Assembly (NCBI RefSeq): GCF_014212055.1
Contig: NZ_JACJVO010000005.1
Span: 62,001-126,000, forward strand
Direction of reading: 5' to 3'
DNA: 64,000 nt
From: Cohnella zeiphila
GTDB taxonomy: Bacteria; Bacillota; Bacilli; Paenibacillales; Paenibacillaceae
Both the position numbers and the translations under genes were made by a program. The notes below the pieces were generated by a model. That model saw only the letters and a list, made by a program, of their open reading frames with translations. It did not search any database and had not been told where the DNA came from. Below are positions 17,733 through 25,668 of the stretch, piece by piece (the stretch's first letter is position 1; each line of letters opens with the position of its first letter).

Positions 17733-18908
17733 ATGAAAAAAGTGGCAATGCTGACTGCGGCCGCGATGCTGTTCGCGGGCATGGCGGGAACGGCGTCGGC
17801 GGCGGGGAAAGCGCAGCCGATCCAGGTGGAGCTGAACGGCGCGGCGGTGACGTTCGACGTGCCGCCGACGACGATCGGCAATACGACGTTCGTCGAATTT
17901 CGCTCTCTGTTCGCCCAACTGGGCTATCAAGTCAATTACGACGCGAAGACGAAGAAGATCGACGCCAAATCGGACGAGCACGAGATTCAGATGACGCTGG
18001 GCGGAGACGTCGCATTCGTGGACGGCAAGACGGTGCCGATCGACGGTCAGCTCAAGACCTCGAACGGCCGCACGGTCGTAGGCGTTCGATTCATCGCGAT
18101 GCTGTCCGGGAAGAAAGTCGATTGGATCGCGGCTTCCTCCACGGTCCGAATTACGGATAGCGGACCGACGGCGGAGCAGGCCGCGGCGGTATACAGCTTC
18201 CTCGACAAGTCGGAGGCGGCCAAAGACGCGGATAGCTATATGGCGCTCGTCGCCGAAGATTCTCCGCTGCGCGACACGATCGAGCAGTATCTGCCGGAGC
18301 AGCTGAAGGAAGGAACGACGAAGACGGAGTATTTGGACAAGCAAATCGTCTCCTATTCGCCGACCGAGGTTATTCTGGATACGAAAGAGCATACGGTATG
18401 GGAAAGCGGCAAGTACTACTTCCCCAACACGACCGACATGGAGTATACGCTCCACCCGAATGCGTCCGGCGACTGGGTGCTCTACGATCTGGGCATATAC
18501 GACATCGTCTATGACGATCCCGACGCGCTGCTGACCAAGGCGGCGGACGTGCCCGACGCCGACAAGCAGGCGATCGACGACCTGCTGAAGGCGCAGAACG
18601 ACGCGATCAACGCCGAGGATATGGACAAGCTTACGGCGACCTACGAGCCGTTTGACGGACTTGACGATGCGATGGAGCAAGTGAAGGCGGCGTTCGATCA
18701 GGCCGACGTCAACTACGAGATCGAGAAGACGGCGGTCGTCGATTACGGCAGCGGCGGCAACAGCGCCGTCGTCGTGCAGTCCAAAATCTTGACCGTCAAA
18801 GGCTCCGACGCCAAGTTCCGGATCATTCAAGGCGACGATCTGGTCAAGAAGGACGGCAAGTGGCTGTTCGGCCAGAACGAGTACGTATTGAAGCAGGAGC
18901 AGCTGTAA
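17733..18908 (+). CDS. Secreted copper-amine-oxidase N-terminal (stalk) domain protein
   Basis: A 391-residue exported protein. ATG 17733 is preferred to ATG 17718 because GAGGAG (17720-17725) would overlap the earlier codon. The signal peptide is MKKVAMLTAAAMLFAGMAGT with AxA cleavage near residue 24. Residues 27-120 are a copper_amine_oxidN1 stalk domain (VELNGAAVTFDVPPTTIGNTTFVEFRSLFAQLGYQV in pieces, then TVVGVRFIAMLSG). The remaining 260 residues contain two NTF2-like alpha+beta segments (about 150-265 and 280-391) with no catalytic residues seen. Such proteins are cell-surface factors common in Paenibacillus; function is unknown. Confidence 0.8.
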   Translation: MKKVAMLTAAAMLFAGMAGTASAAGKAQPIQVELNGAAVTFDVPPTTIGNTTFVEFRSLFAQLGYQVNYDAKTKKIDAKSDEHEIQMTLGGDVAFVDGKTVPIDGQLKTSNGRTVVGVRFIAMLSGKKVDWIAASSTVRITDSGPTAEQAAAVYSFLDKSEAAKDADSYMALVAEDSPLRDTIEQYLPEQLKEGTTKTEYLDKQIVSYSPTEVILDTKEHTVWESGKYYFPNTTDMEYTLHPNASGDWVLYDLGIYDIVYDDPDALLTKAADVPDADKQAIDDLLKAQNDAINAEDMDKLTATYEPFDGLDDAMEQVKAAFDQADVNYEIEKTAVVDYGSGGNSAVVVQSKILTVKGSDAKFRIIQGDDLVKKDGKWLFGQNEYVLKQEQL

Positions 18909-18923
18909 CGGCTGCCGCATGCG

Positions 18924-18953
18924 GCCCGTCCGGCATTTGCCGGGCGGGCTTTG
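18924..18953 (+). terminator. Terminator after stalk-domain gene
   Basis: GCCCG(T)CCGGCA pairs with TGCCGG(G)CGGGC around a TT loop (18924-18949), followed by a short TTTG tract. The weak T-run makes it a moderate candidate. Confidence 0.55.
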
Positions 18954-19161
18954 TGCATACAATATTCATAAGTTTCGCTAAAAAATGGGCGCCTCGCATT
19001 GAAGCGGGTACGTGAAAAATTGTATACTTAAAACGTCTTACCAAAAGCGGAGAGACGCTTGAAAGGTCAAGGTCTGCCCCGGATAAGGGCGTTAGCGAGT
19101 TTTTTGGACACGGATCACGACGAAAACGAAAGCGTTTACAGCGTATGCGGAGGTGAAGAAG

Positions 19162-20034
19162 GTGTCTGTTCGTTCCGATAAAGAGATGAGAGGGGGGAAT
19201 GAACGGATGAGTACGGTCGATGACCGGCCGAAACGAGGCGGTCAGCGAACGTTGGCGGCGAGCGGCCGTCCGGCAACGACACGGATGCCGCGCATGGCGA
19301 GGAGAAGCGGCCTGATTCGGGCAGTCGGGCTGTGCGCCGGCGCGATATTCTGGCTGGTCGGAGCGGCGCCTGCGGGAGCGGCGGATTGGACTTCGCGAAG
19401 AGCGGCGCAGAGGGAAGTAGACACGCTGCCGCTGCTGGCGGCGATGGGGATCGGCGTCGCGATCGCGGTGTTCGCCGTCATTGCGTTTTTGCAGATGACG
19501 AGGAAGGCCCGCAGGGCTGGAGTTCAGGGAGAAGAAGAGAGAGAAGACGAGCGATCCGCGGAAGCGGAGGAGCGCTTGCCGGAGGAAGACGACGGAAGGA
19601 AGCCGGAATCCGGCGAGGAGGAGTCGGATTCCTCCGGCGTCACTGATCCGGATTATACGATCCCGCTGCCGGTCGCCCAGGAGCCTCCGGAAGCCGCCGC
19701 TCCCGCTCGCGCGGGGATGCCCAGCGTATGGGGAGTGGAAGGCGAGTTTACCGGCAGCGGATTTCTCGTATCGAACCGCTGGCTGACGATGGGCCGGGAC
19801 GCTTCCCAGTGCGGAGTCATCTTCCGCGGCGCGGCGGGCGAGATCAGCCGGAAGCATTGCTCGCTTCGCTTCGAGGAGAGCCGCGGCCTGTTCCTGCTGG
19901 AAGACCATGCCTCGTCCAACGGCACGTTTCTGTCCGGCGGCGAGCGGCTTCTGCCCGGCGTCATATACGAATTGCCTCCCGGCGAACGGTTCGCGCTGTC
20001 CGGTTCCAAGCATTGGTTCGAGGTCCAAATATAA
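19162..20034 (+). CDS. Membrane-bound FHA-domain protein
   Basis: A 290-residue protein with two membrane segments (about residues 50-73 and 93-113), a highly acidic linker of about 55 residues (EEEREDERSAEAEE and following) and a C-terminal FHA domain (residues 195-290). FHA phosphothreonine-binding residues are visible: GRD near 210, SRKH near 229 and NGTF near 252. It should tether a phosphopeptide-binding module to the inner face of the membrane. Start choice: GTG 19162 is eight bases after GGAGG; ATG 19207 after GAGGGGGG is a good alternative. A TTGAAG/TATACT pair (18999-19029, 19-base spacer) could be its promoter, leaving a leader of about 125 bases. Confidence 0.8.
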   Translation: MSVRSDKEMRGGNERMSTVDDRPKRGGQRTLAASGRPATTRMPRMARRSGLIRAVGLCAGAIFWLVGAAPAGAADWTSRRAAQREVDTLPLLAAMGIGVAIAVFAVIAFLQMTRKARRAGVQGEEEREDERSAEAEERLPEEDDGRKPESGEEESDSSGVTDPDYTIPLPVAQEPPEAAAPARAGMPSVWGVEGEFTGSGFLVSNRWLTMGRDASQCGVIFRGAAGEISRKHCSLRFEESRGLFLLEDHASSNGTFLSGGERLLPGVIYELPPGERFALSGSKHWFEVQI

Positions 20035-20062
20035 GGCTTTCGCTTTTAACCCCGGACGATAA

Positions 20063-20072
20063 CTGGTATAAT
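20063..20072 (+). promoter_or_regulatory. Extended -10 promoter of the 62-aa gene
   Basis: TGGTATAAT with TATAAT at 20067-20072 fits the extended -10 form. The hexamer 17 bases upstream (TTTTAA) is a poor -35. It lies 88 bases before the start at 20160. Confidence 0.5.
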
Positions 20073-20159
20073 GGAGTGGTGTCTAACCGAATTGTCGTTG
20101 TCCTAAGGAGTGAAGCTTGAGCAAAACTTGCGGGATTTCTTCCGCTGGGAGGGTATCGC

Positions 20160-20348
20160 ATGGCCAAACGAAGCCACAACGAAGTCCAGGAAAGTTTACG
20201 TGAACTGACTCGTATTTTCCGACCCAAAGACCCGCGCAAGTTTGTGAAAGATTACATCCGGAAATATCGGATTACCGGTGGATACGAAGAGGAGTTGACT
20301 CTGCTCGTCGAACGCGAGTTGGTTCGGTTAAATTCTCCGGCTTCCTAA
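20160..20348 (+). CDS. Small basic hypothetical protein (62 aa)
   Basis: ATG 20160 follows GGGAGGG nine bases upstream. The product is soluble and basic, with helical pattern (VQESLRELTRIFRPKDPRKF, then FVKDYIRKY) and an acidic C-terminal half (GGYEEELTLLVERELVRL). I recognise no named family. A good promoter, ribosome site and a strong terminator directly after it support a real monocistronic gene. Confidence 0.7.
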   Translation: MAKRSHNEVQESLRELTRIFRPKDPRKFVKDYIRKYRITGGYEEELTLLVERELVRLNSPAS

Positions 20349-20360
20349 AAATATGCGGAG

Positions 20361-20408
20361 AGGATCGGCGAGAGCTTCCCGGCGAAGCTCTGCGGCCGAT
20401 CCTTTTTG
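20361..20408 (+). terminator. Strong terminator after 62-aa gene
   Basis: A nested hairpin: outer AGGATCGG/CCGATCCT and inner GAGAGCTTC/GAAGCTCT, followed by TTTTT. It may also serve the convergent lipoprotein gene that ends at 20417. Confidence 0.85.
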
Positions 20409-20416
20409 TTGTCCTT

Positions 20417-21145
20417 TTATTTGTAAGGAGTATCGTTGAGGGGAAGCGGGATTTCGTTGCCTTGGCCGAACGTGTAGTTTACCAGCTTGTTGAATTCGGG
20501 AACGAGCGGTTGCAGATCCCGGCCTCCCCATGAAGCCTTGGCGAATTCGACCATCTGGTTTACATATTCCTTATTGGCCGAGATGTGCACTTCCTGAATG
20601 CGGGGATTCCCCTTGCGGACGGTGTCTCCGATCACCTGGCGCAGCTCCGAGGACAAGTCGGAGACGTCCTTGTGCGTGAAGTAGGAATTGTATGGGGTGA
20701 CGAGCTGGCGATCGACCGGCGTCCGCCCGCCCGTATCTACGTTATAGACCCCTTCGGTCGTCCCGGTGTTGTCCTGTTCCCTCGTGGACGCTCCCCCGTG
20801 AGACTTCGTTCCCGTCGCGCTCCAGTCCGTCAGGATGGCGACGTAGGCGTTTTTGTCCGTCAGCATGACGATGGCCGCGTTGACCCCTGGCAGCGCCTTG
20901 ACGTCATAGGAAAGCTTGGAGCTGTATTCGAAGTAACGGTTCTCGTGCTGCTTCGGGTTGCCCGTCGTCGAACCGTAGGAACGGACGCGCATCATTTTCG
21001 GATCGTTCTTCGTCCGGCTGGAATAATCGTGAGCGCTCTTTTGATAATAGGAGGTGTAATTGCAACCGGTGAGTCCGCAGACCAGCGCGATGCCGCAAGC
21101 AAGCGCCACAAGCCGGCGGGCGGGTAAGATTTGACGGACAGCCAT
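20417..21145 (-). CDS. YhcN/YlaJ-family spore lipoprotein
   Basis: A 242-residue lipoprotein. ATG 21145 (MAVRQILPARR) is used because GAGGAGG lies nine bases upstream; the open frame runs further but without a site. Lipobox LTGC ends the signal peptide at Cys 28. The mature part has the YhcN/YlaJ layout: YDVKALPGVNAAIVMLTDKNAYVAI resembles the conserved motif around the 'V.G...A.V..T...AYVAV' core, with DLSSELRQVIGDTVRKGNP behind it. YhcN and YlaJ of Bacillus are spore-associated lipoproteins that affect germination or outgrowth. It fits the two germinant-receptor operons elsewhere in the window. Confidence 0.85.
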   Translation of the reverse strand: MAVRQILPARRLVALACGIALVCGLTGCNYTSYYQKSAHDYSSRTKNDPKMMRVRSYGSTTGNPKQHENRYFEYSSKLSYDVKALPGVNAAIVMLTDKNAYVAILTDWSATGTKSHGGASTREQDNTGTTEGVYNVDTGGRTPVDRQLVTPYNSYFTHKDVSDLSSELRQVIGDTVRKGNPRIQEVHISANKEYVNQMVEFAKASWGGRDLQPLVPEFNKLVNYTFGQGNEIPLPLNDTPYK

Positions 21146-21412
21146 CTTTCGCATCCTCCTCAAGGAAAAGCATCTGGCCGTAGCATTCGTTCCCGCGTTC
21201 GAAACTATACCGCGCACGCGTACATAAAACTCGGCTGCTTTGGCAAATGCTGATGGGGAGAACCGATCGCGAGGCGGGGTTCCGCAGGGCCGGCGGAAAC
21301 GCTTGCGAGCCGCCGGAAGAGCTTCCGAAACGGGGGAGCCTGCGGCGTAAATCCCTACGGCCCCAACGATTTTGACAGTTTTGAGAACAATTTGTGAACT
21401 GTTCTGTGAACA
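21146..21412. other. Intergenic region between YhcN lipoprotein and ctaC promoter
   Basis: No gene is supported here; open frames extend out of the lipoprotein gene but lack ribosome sites. Two direct copies of TGTGAAC (21393-21399 and 21405-21411, 12-bp period) lie immediately upstream of the ctaC -35 and could bind a regulator. A weak cre-like word (CGGAAACGCTTGCG, 21294-21307, 11 of 14 matches to consensus) is also present. Confidence 0.5.
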
Positions 21413-21442
21413 TTGACAAACAGACATGCCAATCTTTATATT
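21413..21442 (+). promoter_or_regulatory. Promoter of ctaCDEF
   Basis: TTGACA (21413-21418), an 18-base spacer and TATATT (21437-21442), about 114 bases before the ctaC start. Confidence 0.7.
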
Positions 21443-21555
21443 TATTAGAGTGATTAGGAGCGTTTGTTGGCAATTTCAGACATCCGTGAAACACACGTAG
21501 ACTGCCGCCGCCACAAGATTTCGCAGTCTATGAAAACGTCGAGATGGGGTTGAAA

Positions 21556-22590
21556 ATGATGAATCGGTGGCGTTTAATGAAGCGGTTGATTCCGCTCTTG
21601 GCAGGGATGGTTCTGCTTCTGTCCGCCTGCGGCGGGAAGAGCGATCTGTCCACGTTGAAACCGCAAGGGCCTGTCGCCCAAGAGCAATTTGACCTGATGA
21701 AGCTGTCGATCAGCATCATGGCGCTGGTGGTCGTCGTTGTCTTCGCCATTTGTATCTACGTTCTGATCCGGTTCCGCCGGCGCAAAGGCGACAACGCGAT
21801 TCCGAAGCAAGTGGAAGGGAATCACAAGCTGGAAATCATTTGGACCGTCATCCCGCTCGTTCTGCTGCTGATTTTGGGCGTGCCGACGATCAATTCGGTT
21901 TTCAAACTTTCCAAAGACTACACGCACGACAAAAATGCCATCCAGGTCAAGGTGACCGCGCATCAGTACTGGTGGGAGTTCGAATATCCGCAGTACGGCA
22001 TCACGACCGCGCAGGAACTCGTCGTTCCGACCGACAAGAAAGTGGCGTTCGAGATCGCTTCCTCCGACGTAACCCACGCTTTCTGGATTCCGTCCATCGG
22101 CGGCAAGATCGATGCGAACTCGGGCGTTTCGAACAAGATGTATCTGGACTTCCCCAAAGAAGGGGTATTCAAAGGCAAGTGCGCCGAGCTCTGCGGACCT
22201 TCGCACAGCTTGATGGACTTTAAGGCCAAAGCCGTCGATCCGGCTTCGTTCGATCGCTGGGTGGCTGCGATGAAGGAGCCTGCCAAGTATTCCGACGACG
22301 CTGCGATCAAGGCCGCCTTCGAGAACAAATGCTTGGCTTGCCATGCCGTTGGCGAGACGAACACGGGAGCGAGCGCGCCGAACTTGACGGGTGTCGGCAG
22401 CCGGCTTACCATCGGCGGCATTCTCTATAACGACGAGAAGCCGGTCGAGGACAATCTGAAGGAATGGATCACCGATCCGCAGAAGGTCAAGCCGGGCGCC
22501 ACGATGCCTTCCGCGGAAGACATCGGCCTGACCAAGGACGAACTCGACGGCATCGCCAAGTATTTGGCCAACTACAAACTCGATTACTAA
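21556..22590 (+). CDS. ctaC: Cytochrome c oxidase (caa3 type) subunit II with fused cytochrome c
   Basis: A lipoprotein of about 344 residues. The start is taken at ATG 21556 (GGGG six bases upstream); ATG 21544 and 21559 are in frame. Lipobox LSAC follows a hydrophobic leader, two membrane helices (about 50-75 and 95-115) come next, and the cupredoxin domain carries the CuA ligands in KCAELCGPSHSLM near residue 208. A C-terminal cytochrome c domain with CLACH near residue 259 and a distal Met marks the caa3 form. It accepts electrons and passes them to subunit I. First gene of ctaCDEF. Confidence 0.95.
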   Translation: MMNRWRLMKRLIPLLAGMVLLLSACGGKSDLSTLKPQGPVAQEQFDLMKLSISIMALVVVVVFAICIYVLIRFRRRKGDNAIPKQVEGNHKLEIIWTVIPLVLLLILGVPTINSVFKLSKDYTHDKNAIQVKVTAHQYWWEFEYPQYGITTAQELVVPTDKKVAFEIASSDVTHAFWIPSIGGKIDANSGVSNKMYLDFPKEGVFKGKCAELCGPSHSLMDFKAKAVDPASFDRWVAAMKEPAKYSDDAAIKAAFENKCLACHAVGETNTGASAPNLTGVGSRLTIGGILYNDEKPVEDNLKEWITDPQKVKPGATMPSAEDIGLTKDELDGIAKYLANYKLDY

Positions 22591-22621
22591 ATCGGCTGGG
22601 AAACGAAGGGGGTAAGCGGCT

Positions 22622-24496
22622 TTGGCTGCACACGCTGCAAATGCTGCTCATGCGCACCACGGGCATAAGGTCAAGCGCTACAAGGGCTTGATGGATTGGC
22701 TGACGACCGTCGACCATAAAAAGATCGGGATTCTGTACTTACTGGCGGGCGGACTGTTCTTCGGCGTCGGCGGTCTGGAGGCGTTGCTCATCCGGATCCA
22801 GCTGATCAAGCCGATGAACGATTTCGTCGGAGCCGACACGTTCAACGAGTTGATTACGATGCACGGCACCACGATGATCTTCCTCGGGGCCATGCCGATG
22901 CTGTTCGCGCTCATGAACGCCGTTATTCCGCTGCAGATCGGGGCGCGCGACGTCGCGTTCCCGTTCCTGAACGCCCTCGGCTTCTGGACGTTCTTCTTCG
23001 GCGGCGTGCTGCTGAACATCAGCTGGTTCGCCGGCAACGTGCCGGACGCGGGCTGGACGTCCTACGTACCGCTCGCAAGCCCGACCTACAACTCGGGCCA
23101 CGGCGTCGACTACTACGTCATCGGCTTGCAGATCGCCGGGATCGGGACGCTCCTCGGGGGCGTCAACTTTATGGCCACGATCATCAACATGAGGGCGCCG
23201 GGCATGTCCTTCATGCGGATGCCGATGTTCACCTGGACGATCTTCATCACGTCCGCACTGATCGTTTTCGCATTCCCGGTACTGACCGTCGGTCTGGTCG
23301 CCCTGATGTTCGACCGCTTGTTCCAGGCCAACTTCTTCGAGACGGGAAGCGGAGGCAGCGCGGTACTCTGGGAACACGTCTTTTGGGTGTTCGGTCACCC
23401 CGAGGTGTACATTCTGATTCTGCCGGCGTTCGGCGTCATCTCCGAAGTCGTCAGCACGTTCTCGCGCAAGCGCTTGTTCGGATATAGCTCGATGGTGTTC
23501 GCGACCGTCCTGATCGCCTTCCTCGGCTTCATGGTCTGGGCGCACCACATGTTCACGACCGGTCTCGGGCCGGTGGCCAACGCCTTGTTCTCGATCGCGA
23601 CCATGCTGATCGCCGTTCCGACGGGCGTCAAGATCTTCAACTGGCTGTTCACGCTGTGGGGCGGATCGATTCGCTTCACGACCTCGTCCATGTTCGCGAT
23701 CGGGTTCATCCCGACGTTCGTCATGGGCGGCGTCACCGGGGTTATGCTCGCGGTAGCGCCGGCCGACTATCAGTACCATGACTCGTACTTCGTCGTCGCT
23801 CACTTCCACTACGTAATCGTAGGCGGTCTGATCTTCGGCATCTTCGCCGGCCTGTTCTACTGGTGGCCGAAGATGTTCGGCCGGATGCTTAACGAAGGTC
23901 TCGGCAAGCTGACGTTCTGGACGTTCTTCGCCGGCTTCCACCTGACGTTCTTCGTCCAGCACTTCCTCGGCTTGATGGGGATGCCGCGCCGTGTATGGAC
24001 GTACTTGCCCGGTCAAGATTTCGATACGATGAACGTGATCTCCACCATCGGAGCTTTCCTGATGGGCGTCGGCGTCATCGTATTCCTGATCAATATCTTC
24101 GTGACGGCTGCCAAGCCGCGCAACGCCAAAGCCGACGCTTGGGAAGACGGACGCTCGCTCGAATGGTCGATTCCGTCCCCGCCGCCGGAATATAACTTCA
24201 AGCAGCTGCCGCTCGTGCGCAACTACGACGCATGGTGGCGCGTGAAGATGGACGGTCAGGCGGAGATGCCTGCTGCGGAACCGCCCGGACCGATTCACAT
24301 GCCTTCGCCTTCGATCATGCCGCTCATCATGAGCATCGGGCTCTTCATCGGAGGATTCGGCTTCATGTACGACAAGCTGTATCTGGCCATCGGCGGCATC
24401 GGAATCACCCTGGTGTGCATGCTCCTCCGCTCGGTATTCGACGATCACGGCTTCCATATCGAAGAGGACGAACAAGAGAAGGGGGTTCACGCATGA
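22622..24496 (+). CDS. ctaD: Cytochrome c oxidase subunit I
   Basis: A 624-residue, 12- to 14-helix haem-copper oxidase core. The start is TTG 22622, with AAGGGGG about 12 bases upstream; the His/Ala-rich N-terminus (AAHAANAAHAHHGH) precedes VDHKKIGILY. Diagnostic motifs are present: MHGTTMIFLG (haem ligand), WEHVFWVFGHPEVYI (CuB His and cross-linked His-Tyr, K-channel Glu), WAHHMFTTG (CuB His pair) and VVAHFHYVIVGG (haem a and a3 ligands). It reduces oxygen to water and pumps protons. Its stop overlaps the ctaE start. Confidence 0.97.
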   Translation: MAAHAANAAHAHHGHKVKRYKGLMDWLTTVDHKKIGILYLLAGGLFFGVGGLEALLIRIQLIKPMNDFVGADTFNELITMHGTTMIFLGAMPMLFALMNAVIPLQIGARDVAFPFLNALGFWTFFFGGVLLNISWFAGNVPDAGWTSYVPLASPTYNSGHGVDYYVIGLQIAGIGTLLGGVNFMATIINMRAPGMSFMRMPMFTWTIFITSALIVFAFPVLTVGLVALMFDRLFQANFFETGSGGSAVLWEHVFWVFGHPEVYILILPAFGVISEVVSTFSRKRLFGYSSMVFATVLIAFLGFMVWAHHMFTTGLGPVANALFSIATMLIAVPTGVKIFNWLFTLWGGSIRFTTSSMFAIGFIPTFVMGGVTGVMLAVAPADYQYHDSYFVVAHFHYVIVGGLIFGIFAGLFYWWPKMFGRMLNEGLGKLTFWTFFAGFHLTFFVQHFLGLMGMPRRVWTYLPGQDFDTMNVISTIGAFLMGVGVIVFLINIFVTAAKPRNAKADAWEDGRSLEWSIPSPPPEYNFKQLPLVRNYDAWWRVKMDGQAEMPAAEPPGPIHMPSPSIMPLIMSIGLFIGGFGFMYDKLYLAIGGIGITLVCMLLRSVFDDHGFHIEEDEQEKGVHA

Positions 24497-25113
24497 GCGC
24501 GCATCAACACGCAGAAGGCCTGATGTCTCATGAACCCGAGAAAGTAACGATGGAAGGCCGCAACAAGATTCTTGGCTTCTGGTTGTTCCTGGGAGCCGAG
24601 ACCGTCTTGTTCGGCACGCTGTTCTCCGCTTTCGTCGCGCTGCGCCACAATGTGGGCGACGGCCCGAAAGCATCCGAGCTGTTCGAGCTTCCGACCGTCT
24701 TCGCGGCCACGATGATCCTGCTGTTCTCTAGCTTGATGAGCGTGTTCGCGGTGCAGGCGATGCACCGCCACCAGGTCAAGGCGATGATCGGCTGGCTGGT
24801 CGCTACCGTCGTGCTGGGCCTGGGCTTCCTTGGACTGGAAATTACCGAGTTTACCACTTACGTAAGCGAAGGCCATAAGATGAACACCAGCGCCTTCAGT
24901 TCTTCGTTCTATACGTTGGTCGGTTTCCACGGCGCGCACGTCGCGTTCGGCGTTCTCTGGATCACGCTGCTCATTCTGCAAATTTTGAAAAAAGGCCTGA
25001 CGGTCGTAACGGCGCCGAAAATTTACGTGTCCGCGATCTACTGGCACTTCATCGACGTCGTGTGGGTTTTCATCTTCACCGTGGTCTACTTGATGGGAAA
25101 GGTGGCGGCGTAA
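24493..25113 (+). CDS. ctaE: Cytochrome c oxidase subunit III
   Basis: A 206-residue protein with five membrane helices. ATG 24493 overlaps the ctaD stop as ATGA and has GAGAAGGGGG upstream. Subunit III signatures are ILGFWLFLGAETVLFGTLF, HGAHVAFGVLWI and YWHFIDVVWVFIFTVVYL. The five-helix length is that of the bacterial caa3 form rather than the seven-helix mitochondrial type. Confidence 0.95.
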   Translation: MSAHQHAEGLMSHEPEKVTMEGRNKILGFWLFLGAETVLFGTLFSAFVALRHNVGDGPKASELFELPTVFAATMILLFSSLMSVFAVQAMHRHQVKAMIGWLVATVVLGLGFLGLEITEFTTYVSEGHKMNTSAFSSSFYTLVGFHGAHVAFGVLWITLLILQILKKGLTVVTAPKIYVSAIYWHFIDVVWVFIFTVVYLMGKVAA

Positions 25114-25116
25114 CCG

Positions 25117-25437
25117 ATGTCGGACAATCATTCTTCCGTATCCGAGGGACAGTCGCGGCACCATAAAGTCGAAGGCCCCCGCAAGCACATCGTCGCGTTT
25201 GTCATGTCCCTCGCGCTGACGCTGATCGCGTTCGCCGCGGTCGCCTCGGGCGAGATCAATACGCAGTTCACGTACATCATCCTGGTGTGCATGGCGATCA
25301 TGCAAGTGTTCGTCCAGCTCGCTTTCTGGATGCACATGAAGGATCGCGGCCACGCGTTCCCGATTATCGGAATCGCCTTCGGGGTAATCGTCGTCTTCAC
25401 GATGGTCATCATGGCCAGCTATTGGGTATGGTGGTAA
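25117..25437 (+). CDS. ctaF: Cytochrome c oxidase subunit IV
   Basis: A 106-residue protein with three membrane helices, three bases after ctaE. The family pattern is visible: HIVAFVMSLALTLIAFAAV, YIILVCMAIMQVFVQLAFWM and HMKDRGHAFPI. It stabilises the subunit I/CuB assembly in bacillar caa3 and quinol oxidases. A terminator follows. Confidence 0.92.
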   Translation: MSDNHSSVSEGQSRHHKVEGPRKHIVAFVMSLALTLIAFAAVASGEINTQFTYIILVCMAIMQVFVQLAFWMHMKDRGHAFPIIGIAFGVIVVFTMVIMASYWVWW

Positions 25438-25460
25438 AAGCAAAAGGATAAACTGCTTAG

Positions 25461-25484
25461 GAGGCGGGCTGCGTACCCGCCTCT
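25461..25484 (+). terminator. Terminator after ctaF
   Basis: GAGGCGGG pairs with CCCGCCTC across a 6- to 7-base loop and is followed by TTTT. It separates ctaCDEF from ctaG. Confidence 0.85.
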
Positions 25485-25493
25485 TTTCACTTG

Positions 25494-25581
25494 TTGTTTA
25501 GGGAATTATGCGATTAAATTTCCTGTGGATAACCGGGGGCTCCCCAAAAGTAATCGGACTTAACTTCAGAGCATCACTTCA
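25494..25581 (+). repeat. Dispersed roughly 90-bp intergenic repeat, copy 1
   Basis: From TTGTTTAGG to CACTTCAC this stretch matches 27223-27312 almost base for base, with about nine differences. It begins just after the ctaF terminator. No open frame is supported. Confidence 0.85.
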
Positions 25582-25593
25582 CGTTCCCGGGGT

Positions 25594-25643
25594 CCCCGCA
25601 AAGTACCTGAGTAAACATCGAAGCAAAGCCTCACTTTGTGGGG
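25594..25643. repeat. Dispersed hairpin element, copy 1 (ctaG leader)
   Basis: CCCCGCAAAGT pairs with ACTTTGTGGGG around an imperfect loop; the hairpin ends 25 bases before the ctaG start. A relative with the same arms and inner words (GTACCT, TCGAAGC) is at 59698-59742. Confidence 0.7.
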
Positions 25644-25668
25644 TTATCTTAAGAAAGAGGGAATTGCG

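Noticed and set aside
19030-19160. Riboswitch in the FHA gene leader
   Set aside because: I compared it by eye with SAM, TPP, FMN, cobalamin, glycine, purine, c-di-GMP and preQ1 consensus words and found none.
22739-24673. 644-residue minus-strand frame across ctaD/ctaE
   Set aside because: Exact antisense of the well-supported oxidase genes; composition dominated by Arg/Glu/His/Asp, no family.
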